From Melanopsichium pennsylvanicum (lineage: Eukaryota > Basidiomycota > Ustilaginomycetes > Ustilaginales): a stretch of DNA of 64,000 nt. The stretch is taken from the NCBI GenBank assembly GCA_900208305.1, contig OAPG01000001.1:496001-560000 (forward strand). Direction: 5' to 3'. Shown in pieces: positions 19,969-32,195 of this stretch. A program made the position numbers and the translations under genes. The notes under the pieces were generated by a model that worked only from the letters and a program-made list of their open reading frames with translations, did no database searches and was not told the DNA's origin. Position 1 is the first letter of the stretch; every line of letters begins with the position of its first letter.

Positions 19969-22900
19969 GATAGGACGAGCGAGACGAGACAAGCCTCGCT
20001 GCAGCCAAAGTGATGTCGTCAAACAATCAAGAGAGTATTATTTTCGTGTTGACTCGAGATGTTGATGCGCCATGAGTTACGATGAGGCGACAACAAGTCA
20101 GTGTCGAGCTGAGAAGCTTGTTAAAGACTGGTAAGAGGGAGATGACGAGAACTTTAGGTGGTACGTAACGGAAGCGTGTAGAGACAAATAGTCCTCACGA
20201 GAGAGTAAGTGACGAAGTTAGGATGCTGTAGACGCAACAAACAGGTTACGGTAGAAAGGTCTCGGGGTGAGGCCTGTGCTGCGTCGGTGTGAGAACGGTC
20301 GAAGATAGGTACTGAGCAACTGTGCAAGGTCTACCGGGAGTATGTGCGCGTCTGGGCTGCAGCTGATTCCGCTAAGGTGCAAAAGAGAGTGTGTTGGGGC
20401 TGCTGAATGTTACTAGGTGCGGTCAAGATTAGATGCGTATAAGGCAGACAGGAAGCCAAGTAGAGGAGACAAGAGGAGGAGGTCAAGACGAAATGCATAC
20501 GCAGACGCAGACGCAGACACAGCAAGGTTGGATATAGTAGAAACGAGGCAAAACAGCGAAACGGCGACTGTGGGGAAGGAGCGACGAAACCTTGGAAGGC
20601 CTCCTATCGAAAAGTGTCGGATGGTTGAGAAGACGCTGATGCTTTGCATAGACGGGAAGGAAGATTGGACAGCGGTAAGGCGACACAAGAGCAAGAAAGA
20701 GAGCAAGCTAGAGCGATAGGCCGAGGCTAGTCGTTCTTAGTAGTACATGGCGAAATTTGAGAGGAAGCGGGCGGCGAATGCAATCCGCTAGTAAGTTAGT
20801 CGAAAGGTGGTGGCGGGCGATTAGAGAAGTCGGATACTGGCATGGATTCTACGACTTGGCAAGGAATGAGTTGCTCGAGGCGTAGAAGCTGCAATGGAAG
20901 CTCGATTTGCAGGACAGTCAAAAAGCAGAAACCAAATCAGCTGAAACGACCGCAATCGTCTGATGGAAAAAAAAAGGAATTGCAAGGGGCATACCAAGCT
21001 AGCCCACCTACTCGCATAAAGGATGAGACACTACGATGTCGGCTCATTCGACAAGGTAGGAAGGAAGGGCCAAATGACGGAGCTAGCGTGATGCGAGAGA
21101 GCAAGGGTGAGCCCTTCTGCTAAAGCACTCCGTTGCATAAAGGCATAGCCGAGACTAGACTCTCAAAGGAAGCAAAAGGTACGAGCCAAGGAGTCGCCAG
21201 ACGACTTTGCACTGCCGACATGTCATGGCTGTAAAGTCACGAAAATGGTGTCGGTTAGGCGAGGCGGCTGTGCTACAGTGATTTGCTAGAAATATATGCG
21301 GGAGGACTAAACACTAGCGCTGTCACATGAGAAATCACAGCGGAAGAGGCGACTGTGTTCGTCTGTGCCTTGTAATTACACAAAAAAGTGAGTTTTATAC
21401 AATTTTATTTTTTTCCGGCTAGAACTTCCTTCTATCTTTAGCGAGATGGGCTCTGAATTCGGTTTTTGCGAAGCTGCGATGTGCTGCAGCTGACATCACG
21501 CTTAGAAATATAACTTGTGCAAAATTGGGCCTGTCGTCGGAATCCGACGAGTGATCTGAGCTGGTTTTGCTCTTCTCACATAGAAGAAAAACTTGCATCA
21601 GGCAGTCAAACGTCTGCCACCGAGCCAGATGACCTTGAACGCGCAATGTTGGTATTTGTGTCAGTTTGGGATCTCGAGCTCGTCTTCGAGTTCTGGCTGG
21701 GTCAACTCACTCTTCCGCGCTCGTTCAGCACCATCTCGGACAAGTAATGTAGGACCCGGCAAAAGGCGATGATACCTCTCTTATGCAGAGTGGGTTGAGC
21801 TGTGTACACACCGTATACAGCATACAAGCTTCTTCCTGGGATCGTTGGAAACATTTAGCATGCTAGGAAGAGAATTCCCACGCAACTACCCATGGCTTCC
21901 TTTTCGGTGATCTGCAGACTGATTTTTTTTTTCAGAATCAGCGCATGAAAGACCTGCAAAGTTATGGAACGTGCGATCGCATCAGTGGAGCTGGCTAGCT
22001 CGGCTGGCTTCGTCTCTCTCTGCTTCCCCTCCTTCATCTCACTTGTCGGTTGCTTTGCAGCCTGGTTTTTCTTCACCCTGCCCGTCCCATCCCTTATTCT
22101 TTATGTAAGGCTTGGTCATCTTTGCGGTCTCCGCACCCTCCGCTACGCTCACATGCGACGCTCGACCGTCCGTGCCCTGTACGGCCACCGTTGGGAGCTC
22201 GCGAGCAAGTAAGGCAATTCTTTGTTAATTGTTCTTGTTTACTCTCTGTGCTGTACGAGTGAAGTGATGGCGTGTGTAGCCATGTGCTCAGCAACGGTGA
22301 TAAGTGGCGCCGAGCGAATGCTCTCACAGCAACTGGCGGTGAATGCAGTGCTATATTACCAATTGCTTCTCTAGGCTTCCATTAAATGACGGTGTCAGTG
22401 CCAATAGTGTCCACTCGATTGCAGCCTCGATCGTGTGACAAGACTGATGGCCGTCCAGCTCACTTACGGACTTTGGAATAGAATCCTACAACTCGATGAT
22501 GGAAAGCAAAGCTAAATAGCTGGTGAGAGCGGCGCGTTAAATCTAGAACCTGATTTCATACGGCGCTGTCAAGGCGCTTATGCTAGGGTTTCTGCGAGAT
22601 GATTTCCAGGGCGCGAAATTGGCACACACAAGCTTCGGAGGCCCAAAGGGGCAGGAACTGGCGCTTCTCAAAGTCGGCATCTGCGCTTTGCCACTTCACC
22701 AAGATTGGATTGACGGGCTGAGATTCAAAATTGAATCTCGAAGCAACGCGGACTCACTACTGCTCTGCTGTTCCTAAGTTTGGGTGAAAAGCAAAAATAA
22801 ATTTTAGATGAGAAATCCTCTCTATATGTGCGGGACATGGGACGAGTCAGCAGCTTGTTTCAACGCCATTTTTGAATCTCAACCCAACTCGCGGATGGGC

Positions 22901-24361
22901 GGCGTTCGCTCGGCACTTCCAAGGCTGGGATCAAAGTCCCATAGACCAAATTCTACCCCTTGCAGCCTCTTTCCGCTCCTTGACCAAAGAAAAACCTCTT
23001 TCCTCTTTCACTGGCCGTCCTGCACATCACCATCGGCGGAGTCTGGACTGCTCGAAACTCGACCAGGAACTGTGATTGCCTCGACTTGTCATACAGTGCT
23101 GCTGCTTCCACCCTTCTCTGCTCCTCCCACAGAGTTCATTCCACGGATTCGATCACTCTGCACCATGTGGAACGCAGCAGCACCTCACGGATGGTCTTGA
23201 ACTCTGCCTCACAGGTCTGATTGCGCTCGAGACAGCTGTTTATGCAATGCGCGTCGTACCATATCAAGTAGCTGTCGCGTCGATCGCTGTCAAGCAACCA
23301 AGTTGCTGTGCCCAGCTGCAGTTACAGCTTGAACGCCAGTCTGTAGAAATACTGGCCATTCTGCCGTTGCGACATGGGAGCGAGTGAGCGGGCAGGTGAA
23401 TCATTCTTTCAGCATGACTGCAATATGAACTCTAGCGTTGTGAATTTTCGTCGCTGAGATCGTTCGTGGCAGACGATCCGAGCTTCAGTCGTGCACCAGC
23501 TCAGGTGGTGACAGATGCAGAAGGGAGCACCATTTGTTCTCTTGGCAGCTACAGACGCCGTCCAATGCGATGTGTGTGGTGACGCATTACAGTCGTTTGG
23601 AATGAAGCCGTCGGCACTGTTTTCAGCACCTTCTGGGATGAAGATGTTGGTCAATCAAGCGTTCTCGTACTTCGGCGAACCCATCCTGCACGACATGGCT
23701 TGCTTATCCTGTACCACAGCACCTGGCGACTCTGTACCACTCTTCTAGACTAATATATATAAAGCTCCACCGAGACTGCAAAGTCCATCTATAGTGTTCG
23801 AGGAATGTTTCTACAGCATATCAATATCTTGCATGGCCTCAGTTAGCGGATTAAAAAGAGCTCCTGCAAGGGCCAACTTCACTTTTACCCACACTCACGG
23901 TCCAATCTCAACCGCGGTACAGCACAGGCTTATTGTAGCAACTTTTCCTTTTCTCGCGCCTTTATCTTCCAGAGGCGGAAAACTTTGCATCAATCGGCTT
24001 CGACCCTCGTTCGATCCCCTCTCACGAGTTGTGCATATATACGTGCCAGCCATCGGTGGCGTGGCGGACGTGCAGCCAGAGACTTTCTGCATGCACGTCC
24101 AGCGGATATAAGAGGATCGGTTTTGAAAGAGTGGGAATCTCGGAGTCGAGATCGCGATTCACCTGTTAGTTTGTGCCACGATAACAGCCCGATCCGAAAA
24201 TGCCTCCACAATGTCGAGTTGCAGCCATGCTCACAGACCCTTGATTATTTTGACAGGCGTTGGACACAAACCATAAACTTTTCATCCTCGTCTCATCGAT
24301 GCATATTCTGGCACGCTGACGATTCGGCTTAGTGAGCTGAGCACTGCCTTTTCTCCACGCC
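19969..24361. other. Long divergent intergenic region, no gene recognised
   Basis: About 4.4 kb between the divergent seven-TM and MFS genes. It holds only short open frames without recognisable domains, a short GACGCA repeat near 20502, and homopolymer A/T runs near 20967 and 21924. TATA-like strings occur at about 23752 (TATATATAAA) and 24034 (CATATATACG) upstream of the MFS gene. An ORF at 23515-23748 has two CxxC pairs but no other support. Confidence 0.45.
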
Positions 24362-26488
24362 ATGGATTCTCACATGCGGCACGGAGCCGGCGCAGAACGC
24401 TCCGGTCGCCAGCAACCATGCACCTCCCGTTCGTGGCTCACCGTTCTCGGATTCAAGCCTCAAGTCACATGGCGTAATGCAATAGCCTTCCTAGTCCACT
24501 GCTCCGCATCAATCCTTTTTCTCGTCTTCCTCAATGCATCTCAGCCATTCCTAATACATCAGCTCGAAGCAAGATCTTCCAAGAATGGCAGCGCACCGCC
24601 CAGCAAAGCAGGCTCACTGAGCGGATCGCTCATCTTCTACGATGAGCTGCTTTCCACCTTTGCCTCCCTCATTTGGGGTGCTCTTGCCGAGATCGTCGGT
24701 CTAGCAGCTGTGACCTCGACCTCATATCTATTCATCGCCATAGGCCTTGTCAGCTATACGTTTCCGACCAAGCCATGGCCGGACCTGATTCCAGCGAGGC
24801 TTGTCTTCGCGATTGGTGGCAGTGGTGCTACTGCGATGCTTTCCGGCATCCTCTCGGAGTATTCCGGCTCGAAACCAAACCCATCCAGCTTGGAGACTCA
24901 TTTTTCGTCGCAACAATCTCAAAGTCAAGATTCGGAGACAGCATCACAAGGCACCTTGCGACCGGAACAGTCGAATGCTCATCCCGATGCCGCAGAAACC
25001 GACCGCTTGCTCACCTCCGAAACAACTGCTTTCACTGGTGCTAGACAAAAGCATCTCCGCGCGCGCCTTCATGGAAGAGCAGCAGCAATAGCAGGCGTGT
25101 TTACAGGTCTCGGCGCGCTCATCTCTGTTTTCGTCCTCGTGCGTCTGCCTCAGAGCATCGCCGACTACTTTGAAGACCACGATTTCGCCCCGACCTTGCT
25201 TCCTCACGAGCACAAAAATGGAGGAGGCGAAGAAGACCTGATGCTGCAGCGAGCCACAGTAGCCACCTTCTGGCTGGTTGCTGCGCTCGCCCTGCTAGTC
25301 GCTGCAACAACGGCGGTCGGTCTTCGTCAACAAAACCTCACACAGCGCCCCACTGCAACTGATGCCTTATCACACCGTTCCCAACGTCATCAAGACGGAG
25401 ATTACGGTGCGTTGCACGATAGCACAATTGCTCTCGCCGAAGATACCCGTCAAGCTCGCCGTGCTCGATTACGACAACGCTTAGAACGTCGCTCCCAGAC
25501 GTCGCTTGGCAATGTGGTTCGCTCTCACATTCACCGTTTCATAAGCACATCCGTGGGAGGCTTTTCCATGGTATTCCCTGTCCGCAGAACCAACTTCGAA
25601 GATGCCAAAACCATCCAGGCTCGCCACAGATTAGCTTTTGAGCTACGCATGGCATACTTGGGCGGAGCGCTAGCCCGAGCCTTCACCATCGGCACAACAG
25701 CCTTCCTTCCTCTCCTCGTGACTCATCACTACTACACCTCTGGCCTGTGCCGACAACTCCCCTCCCCATCGCCTGAAGCGCCACTTCCAAATGACGACCT
25801 CAAGAAGCTCTGTAGAAGCGCATTTACCGCGACTGCCATCTTGGGCGGTACGGCGCAGCTGACGGCGTTGCTCGCGTCACCGGTGATTGGGATCTTGTGC
25901 GACACATTGAGTCCGACAAGTACGGTCTCGATCACGTCAGCTTTGGGTGCGGTGGGATTCTATTTGCTTGGAGTGGGAACGGGTGGCTTTGCCGGAGATG
26001 AGAGGACAGGCGAGGAGACGCCTGATCCGTTGACGGTGTTGAGTATCGGAGCTGCCGTGTTGGTTGGGGTGGGCCAGATTGGGGCTATCGTCGGATCTCT
26101 GGCTGGCTGTGCCCGAGCGAGAAGTCTCATTGCTGAGAGTGAGACAGGAGAATCTACTGCAGTCAGTCATGGTGGCGAAGAGGCTGCGGATACGGGTCCA
26201 GCAACCGACACTTTGGTTCCAGGACGCGACGGTAGCTCACACAGAAATCAGGTCGCGAATGCTGGCACGGATCTCGCCGCCGCGGCAGACGCAGAACAAG
26301 GAGCAGGAGCGATAGCTGGAGCATACACCTGCACAGGCTCTCTGTCGATCTTGGTCATCTCCAAACTGGGAGGGTTTCTGTTTGACATGTATGTGCCCAG
26401 TCCCTTCCTGCTGATTGGCGGCTTCTCACTTTTCGTCTCGCTTTGCGGCATTGGCATCGTTGTCGCTAAGCGAATCAGTTCCTTGTAG
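24362..26488 (+). CDS. Major facilitator superfamily transporter, substrate unknown
   Basis: 708 aa, single exon. About twelve hydrophobic segments are visible, beginning with IAFLVHCSASILFLVFLNAS and LSTFASLIWGALAEIVGLAA, an MFS motif A-like region. The first half includes AARLVFAIGGSGATAMLSGI-like sequence and the GRAAAIAGVFTGLGALISVF block. Two long hydrophilic stretches interrupt the fold: a Ser/Gln-rich loop (~residues 180-235) and a basic central loop with HQDGDYGALHD and RRARLRQRLERRSQ. A third, Ala-rich loop near residue 600 precedes the last two helices. This arrangement resembles a fungal-specific MFS group rather than the sugar or drug transporters. The start ATG is preceded by no nearby in-frame alternative. 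No pathway genes sit beside it, so no substrate is proposed. Confidence 0.8.
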   Translation: MDSHMRHGAGAERSGRQQPCTSRSWLTVLGFKPQVTWRNAIAFLVHCSASILFLVFLNASQPFLIHQLEARSSKNGSAPPSKAGSLSGSLIFYDELLSTFASLIWGALAEIVGLAAVTSTSYLFIAIGLVSYTFPTKPWPDLIPARLVFAIGGSGATAMLSGILSEYSGSKPNPSSLETHFSSQQSQSQDSETASQGTLRPEQSNAHPDAAETDRLLTSETTAFTGARQKHLRARLHGRAAAIAGVFTGLGALISVFVLVRLPQSIADYFEDHDFAPTLLPHEHKNGGGEEDLMLQRATVATFWLVAALALLVAATTAVGLRQQNLTQRPTATDALSHRSQRHQDGDYGALHDSTIALAEDTRQARRARLRQRLERRSQTSLGNVVRSHIHRFISTSVGGFSMVFPVRRTNFEDAKTIQARHRLAFELRMAYLGGALARAFTIGTTAFLPLLVTHHYYTSGLCRQLPSPSPEAPLPNDDLKKLCRSAFTATAILGGTAQLTALLASPVIGILCDTLSPTSTVSITSALGAVGFYLLGVGTGGFAGDERTGEETPDPLTVLSIGAAVLVGVGQIGAIVGSLAGCARARSLIAESETGESTAVSHGGEEAADTGPATDTLVPGRDGSSHRNQVANAGTDLAAAADAEQGAGAIAGAYTCTGSLSILVISKLGGFLFDMYVPSPFLLIGGFSLFVSLCGIGIVVAKRISSL

Positions 26489-28847
26489 AAGTAGAGCCAT
26501 GTGTATTTTACCTTGAATTCTACATATCTCTTTCATGTTTATGGTCTTCATAGCCAAGCCGAGCTGACTGCTCTGCCCGATCAGTGGCAGCAAGATGTTG
26601 TTTATCTCGGTGCGCATGGACGACGAATGCAGCTGTCCGTAGAGACGTTGGAACGGATCATTACGGCGACGGCGATGGCTTTGAAGCTATGAGGCCCGAA
26701 CATTGCTTTGCAACGCATGGAAACACGATCAAGGCTTTAGTTGTACGTTGGTTGATCGGACGGGTTGCAACAGAACCCTTCTTGGCAGAATTCCCGTCGA
26801 TTCCCGCCCTCCACCGTCTCTCGTCGTTGGGGCCTCACTGCAATCGAAGCCGTCCTGTGTGTTCTCATCAACAGTAGAAGACTCGGTGCTCGACGCTTCC
26901 AGACCCGAGAAGAAGGTTGAGTCAAACCTTTGCGGGCGATGTCGTAATATGGTGGGGCTTCAGTAATTTCAGTAAATAGTGGAAAGCGGTTCTCGTCTAA
27001 ACCTTTTCTCTGGCTTACGACAGCGTCGGTTGCCTTTTTTTGTGACCAAAAGTTACCATCAAACGCAGAGCAAGGGCAGAGGGTCGGGGCTGCAAGACGA
27101 CAAATCGGGAACCGATATCAGTGCGGATTTGTCGTGCCTGTTTGACCGAAGCGGGACAGTGTCATGTTTGCATGCTTGCGGCAAACATGAGCTGGGTGTC
27201 TGCGTTGCGAGAGGATGTCGCTGTTTCAAAAGGTGCATATAAAGGTTGCTGTCTTTGAAAGCGAAAACGACACAGAGAAAGTCTCGCCACGCTTCCTTTC
27301 GAATCACGTTGGTTTGGACCGCTGTACCCTGTGTCTTGGATTGTGCATATATCGAACAAGACATTTTGCTTGCAAATTGTATCACTGTGTTGAAACTTGA
27401 AGAGGAAAGGCAGAAAAATCTCGAGATGACATCCTTGGCGCAGCGTGTCCCACCACACGGCAAATTGACCTCGATTGGCAGCTCTCTGCTCTTCTGCGTG
27501 TGCATAGCAGGGAGAGACCGGGGCAAAGGTGCAAACAAAACCTCGCTTGTCAACTGGAGAACCCTTGCCATCGGGTGCCCTTTTGCTCTACTGTATTTCG
27601 TGCGTTCTCTCGGAAAATATGTTTGTTCTGGCAACAAAGTGGCCAGTTACATACAGTATTTGTGGTCGCAAACCACGAATTCGTGTCAAGATGACTCTGC
27701 CTCTCGGCTTTTCGCCAGGAACATCAATACCATCTCTTCTAAACAATTACTCACCACGGCTCTTGGTCGCGCGATCCACAAGCCACGAGCGAGGCCTGCA
27801 CAAAGAAGCCATGCCAGCCACGATGCCGTCTCGTGCAGTGGAACACGTTGCTGACGGTTCTTGTCTGCCTGTGTTTTTCTTTTTCTTAAATAGGTTTATT
27901 TTCTTTTTTTTCTTTTTTTTTCCTTTTGGAGGCGGGTCTTTTGGTCTTTGCCCAATTGCCGTGTGAATCCGACTAATCACCGATTGAAAGACATTTTGGC
28001 CTTTGAACACAACTGAACAGCTGCCTGAACGACTCAAAGACATTAGATCTCAGTCGAGACCGCTCCTCGCTCTCCCGCTTGTTTCCAAAAAGGCTGAGAT
28101 ACACCGCCTTGGAAACTGCACCCTCAATCGGATTGACTCAATTTCAGTGAGTTTCGCATCAATCCCATCCGGTGCTTAATGCCCTTCATCCAAACTTCTC
28201 TTCCTCACTATCTCATCGCATTCGCTCGATTCCTTCTGGCCCCTATCTCCATCATTCGCCACTGTCCTTGTAGCAGTCCTTCTCAAGCTCTGGGACGACA
28301 AGGCTCGCCCATTGTCATTGTTGGTTCGATTGCCGGTTTCCAACCAACGGATCGCAATCGCCTTGTATTTCATTTCTCTGCATTGCCAGCCTGCTTCCTT
28401 GCTGCCATCAGCAACACTTTGCACAGCTGTTCGGAAGACGCCGCTTCCGTCCATTCCAAGCACAGTGCTCACAGCGCCACCTGTCATCCTTCATCTCGAC
28501 ATCGCATCTCGTCGCGTTCCATTGGCTGCCATCAACGTTTCCAGCATTCTTCACCACCTTGACCAGTCAGATTAACCACAACCTGGCCCGCATTCATCCG
28601 AGTCCAACCGCGCGACGACTGCACCTCACTCATCATTGCTGCTCAGCGAACTCGACCCTCGCATCGCATGAACAGCCGACAGTCTGTTGCGCCCTGCTGC
28701 GGACAACTCCCTGAAATCAAGCGGCACTCGATGATCTCGGTACGAAGGTTTACTACCCTTTCTTGAACGTTGCGAACGATCAGCTTGGCCCCACTCGCAT
28801 AGGCCGTCACTCGACCACTACACTGTGAGCGGCACGTCCGCCGGGTA
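26489..28847. other. Intergenic region / long 5' leader of the Zn2Cys6 gene
   Basis: 2.36 kb. ORFs such as 27246-27854 plus are low in coding character and cross a long T-rich tract (27880-27935). The last ~800 bp are pyrimidine- and CATC-rich, as in long fungal 5' leaders, and may contain upstream ATGs affecting the regulator's translation. No RNA gene seen. Confidence 0.45.
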
Positions 28848-31800
28848 ATGTCGCTGCACAGCTATATTCCACCCAAGGCCAACGCCATCACCCCCCTAGC
28901 TCACGCTCAGCATCCCAACATGGCGCAACAATCCGGTCCACCCGCATATGGCGCTCCTCCAGGCCCAGCTGACCATCTCTACGACAATACTCTAAGGGGC
29001 ATGAAAGACTATGATCTCGCTGCGACCAGTCAGCCTTCCGCACCCCGATCACCGTGGGACTCTGCGGCATCCGACCCATATACCCATCGTAACATCGGTC
29101 TCCAGCACAAACAATCCATGCAATACCCGCCGTTCGACCCACATCATACTACCGACCTTGATTCGCTCCATGCTCCATCGGCCCACCATCACCATGGCCT
29201 ACAGCACCCACATCTCCACCACCATCCCTACAACCCTCCTCACGCTGGTCCTTTGTTCGCCTCCTCTTCGAGACAATCTGACATGCACCACAGGCACGTA
29301 TCTCGAGCTGCCTGTCTCTCTTGCCGTTCTGCAAAGCGCAAATGCGACGGTACGAAGCCCGTCTGTGGCCCCTGTGCGCTCAGAGGTGTCAAGGATGGCT
29401 ATCCGCAAGACGACGGCGGTTGCGTCTATGTCGCGAGTAAACGCGGTGGTCCTCGCTTCAAAGGTGTCAAGGGTGCCGAAGCGACCAAGCGCAAGCTCGA
29501 TGAGCGTGACAAAAGTGGCAGAATGAAGGGCAGCAGGGGCTCGGATCAGCACAGCCATGACGATCCTCATTCTCAATCTCCGCCTGACCACGCATCTCAT
29601 GGGTTTTATCCGCATTCTTCAACGGCTTCCACCACCCTCGATGCACATGGTCGTCCCGCCGATGGTGGGCCTGACAATCCCTTTTTTGCATCCAGCGGCC
29701 CTTTGTCTTCTGCGAATCTCGACTTCTCCCGAACGGGAGGTGACATGCTCGGTGGCATCGCCGTCCCTGCAGATGGCTTGCCACTTGTGGAGGACACATC
29801 AGATGCGTTCAGCTTTGATCGCGAGAGAAACGCACTCACGCTTCGAAGCTTGTTCCGCCCTGATGCTGCTGTTGGAGGTGGTCTGTTTGATGATCTTTCG
29901 GCAACCAACTTCGAGTCGCTACACAAGCTTTCGGCCAATCAGGCTTCTGTCGGTCTCTCACTCGCCAATTTTTACCACAAGCTGGAAGACCTTCCGAAAG
30001 CCGGCGTGCTTTCCTTGTCCGAATTGTCCACCGTGGATGAGTTCGGAAGTGTTGAAGTTGACATGCCCCAAGCGCTACTTGAGATCGAAACAGCAACCAA
30101 GTCTAGTGTGGCCGTTAATTCAGAGCAGCAGGCGCGTGCCTTGTTGTCCGACTTTTACGAGCTCGTCTATCCCGCTTGTCCAGTCATGTTGCCATCGGGT
30201 CATCTTTCATCTTTGGCATTTCACTTGTCCGAGGACGACTCCTCGGCGCTACTCGCGGCAACGTCTGCATGTGTTGCCTTGCAGCTTCCGCAAAACGAAG
30301 CCAAGCGCATCGTCAAGGGCAGTCTCTTGTTCCATGATCCCGACGATCACGAAACCAAGGCCGAGCTACTTGATCTCGAGCATGCCTCTCGTGAAGAGAT
30401 TGCCGCCTACCACGCCAGGTCTGCCGAAAAGCTGTTACTCAAGAAGGTGGCTCTCCTAGCACGAGCTTCTTCGTTTCCGTCTGAGGCAGCTAAGGCGATG
30501 GGCGCAACCAAGTTCATGCCCAACAGCCGCGGTACTCAAGCCGCCGACATTGAATTAGTCAGGATCAAGCTCGTCGCTACCCATACTCTTCTCGCTCACT
30601 ATCACTATGGGACTTCCAATAGTCGCCGTGCCTTCCATCATGCCTCTCAAGCCTGGAACCATGCTCAGGCACTCAACCTCGACTCTGGTGAAGGTGTTTC
30701 TTCAGCTCCGTCCTGGTTCACTCATGAGCAGAAATGCGAGTGGGCAAGAAGAGCTTACTGGACATGCTACGCGGCAGCCACTGTCATGTCGTGCACCGGC
30801 GGCTTCAAACCACTCTCTGTCACTCGCGATATGCCTTCCGATCTCGGCCTGCTTCCCAACCTTCGTGGCGACCGATCCAGCTGGAAAGTCCTCGTTCGCG
30901 GTGCACAGTTCGTCTCACGGTCCTACGCGAGTCTGTACGACTTGGACTCGTACAAGAACCGTCCGGAGAACAAGATGGACACCCCGGGAGCCCAGCCACG
31001 CGACAAACGCAGGAAGTGGGAGATGATCTTTGAACGCATGCAAAAAATTGACGCTGATGTCATGCAGTATGCGAGGTCTGACCCGGTGTGGAGTGACGAA
31101 AGTTGTTTTGCAGCTAGTGTTAGCGTTGGTCTATCGAGACAGACGATGCAGTTCGAAGAGGAGAACGAGATCCGGCTCAGTCGTAGTCTCAGGATTGCGG
31201 GCAAGCTGATGACCAGTGGAGCGCTGATCATTCTGCACAGAGCTCAAGCATTTGCGAACGCGAGAATCTTCGTTGCGCCTACGTGTGGCATTCCTGGAGC
31301 GTGCGAGGACAACAGTGATACTGCATCTGATGTGGGAGGTCGCAAGACTGGCCCTGACCGCTTGTGGCATCGAGAGGCGGAGGGACTGCCACCGTCGGGC
31401 AAAGCAGGGAACCTTCAGCACAGTGACGAGCTCAGCCCAGCCATGGGTGGCGACAAGGTGTACAGCAGCACTTCTCGCTCAGTGCGTTCGAGAAGCGCCA
31501 GTAGCATGTCTAGCAGTGGTGCAGGTAGCATCTCGAAGAGCTTGATCAGTTCGAGTGGCTCGTCCGGGGCAGGTTTGGGTCAGATTACCTTTACCCCCTG
31601 TGGCATTCCATCAAAGTTCAATGGTGGACCGTTTGAGCCGAGCGAGAGCTTGGACAGGTGTAGGTATGCTGCTGGAGTCATGTATGCACAGCTTGTGCAC
31701 ATCAACACGAGCACCTTCAGGCATGGCAGAAGGGAGTCTATGGCGGAACTTCCGATCGAAGCAAAGCATGGTCGAGAGAATCGAGAGCAGTGGTCCGCGC

Positions 31801-32195
31801 CTTCGCTTCCACCTTTCTCGGCATGCTCCCTGGTGCTTGCGGCCTACGTGCTGTTGATGGAGACCCTGCATGCTCAGATTGCAGCTGGATCGGAGGACGA
31901 TGTGGACTTGACCAGTACTGAAGAGTTGAATGAGGTTGACGAAACCTTGGATCAACTCTCGCCGATTCTGGAACCGAATCCGCATAGGATGGGGCAGATT
32001 CCACAGTTGGCAGGAAGGCAGGCATACATGCTGGCGATCAGGCTGAGGTCGTGCATCCTGCAGATCGAAAGCGCATTGGAGAAGTTCAGTAGGGCTTGGG
32101 AGATCGCAAAGGGTTATGCGCAGGAAGTCAAGTTGCTGCTCGAGGTCAATCAGAGTTTGTTCACTGGTGGAAGTGTGGCACAGATTCAGTCTTAA
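28848..32195 (+). CDS. Zn2Cys6 fungal transcription factor
   Basis: 1115 aa, single exon. The binuclear zinc cluster lies at C156, C159, C166, C173, C176 and C192 (CLSCRSAKRKCDG ... VCGPCALRG ... GGC), with a 15-residue last loop that is longer than in Gal4. It is followed by a basic VASKRGGPRFKGVKG segment seen in many basidiomycete members. N-terminal of the cluster is a His/Pro-rich region. The centre (residues ~430-760) resembles the fungal-specific transcription factor domain, with a helix-rich block around RRAYWTCYAAATVMSCTGGF. A Ser-rich linker (~residues 865-910) precedes a conserved-looking C-terminal helical region. Such proteins are nuclear regulators of metabolism or development; the target is unknown. 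Upstream stops bracket the ATG at 28848; M25 at 28920 is an alternative start. Confidence 0.9.
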   Translation: MSLHSYIPPKANAITPLAHAQHPNMAQQSGPPAYGAPPGPADHLYDNTLRGMKDYDLAATSQPSAPRSPWDSAASDPYTHRNIGLQHKQSMQYPPFDPHHTTDLDSLHAPSAHHHHGLQHPHLHHHPYNPPHAGPLFASSSRQSDMHHRHVSRAACLSCRSAKRKCDGTKPVCGPCALRGVKDGYPQDDGGCVYVASKRGGPRFKGVKGAEATKRKLDERDKSGRMKGSRGSDQHSHDDPHSQSPPDHASHGFYPHSSTASTTLDAHGRPADGGPDNPFFASSGPLSSANLDFSRTGGDMLGGIAVPADGLPLVEDTSDAFSFDRERNALTLRSLFRPDAAVGGGLFDDLSATNFESLHKLSANQASVGLSLANFYHKLEDLPKAGVLSLSELSTVDEFGSVEVDMPQALLEIETATKSSVAVNSEQQARALLSDFYELVYPACPVMLPSGHLSSLAFHLSEDDSSALLAATSACVALQLPQNEAKRIVKGSLLFHDPDDHETKAELLDLEHASREEIAAYHARSAEKLLLKKVALLARASSFPSEAAKAMGATKFMPNSRGTQAADIELVRIKLVATHTLLAHYHYGTSNSRRAFHHASQAWNHAQALNLDSGEGVSSAPSWFTHEQKCEWARRAYWTCYAAATVMSCTGGFKPLSVTRDMPSDLGLLPNLRGDRSSWKVLVRGAQFVSRSYASLYDLDSYKNRPENKMDTPGAQPRDKRRKWEMIFERMQKIDADVMQYARSDPVWSDESCFAASVSVGLSRQTMQFEEENEIRLSRSLRIAGKLMTSGALIILHRAQAFANARIFVAPTCGIPGACEDNSDTASDVGGRKTGPDRLWHREAEGLPPSGKAGNLQHSDELSPAMGGDKVYSSTSRSVRSRSASSMSSSGAGSISKSLISSSGSSGAGLGQITFTPCGIPSKFNGGPFEPSESLDRCRYAAGVMYAQLVHINTSTFRHGRRESMAELPIEAKHGRENREQWSAPSLPPFSACSLVLAAYVLLMETLHAQIAAGSEDDVDLTSTEELNEVDETLDQLSPILEPNPHRMGQIPQLAGRQAYMLAIRLRSCILQIESALEKFSRAWEIAKGYAQEVKLLLEVNQSLFTGGSVAQIQS

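Noticed and set aside
27246..27854. 202-codon plus-strand frame upstream of the Zn2Cys6 gene
   Set aside because: No domain and irregular composition; adjacent to a T-rich tract, likely non-coding leader.
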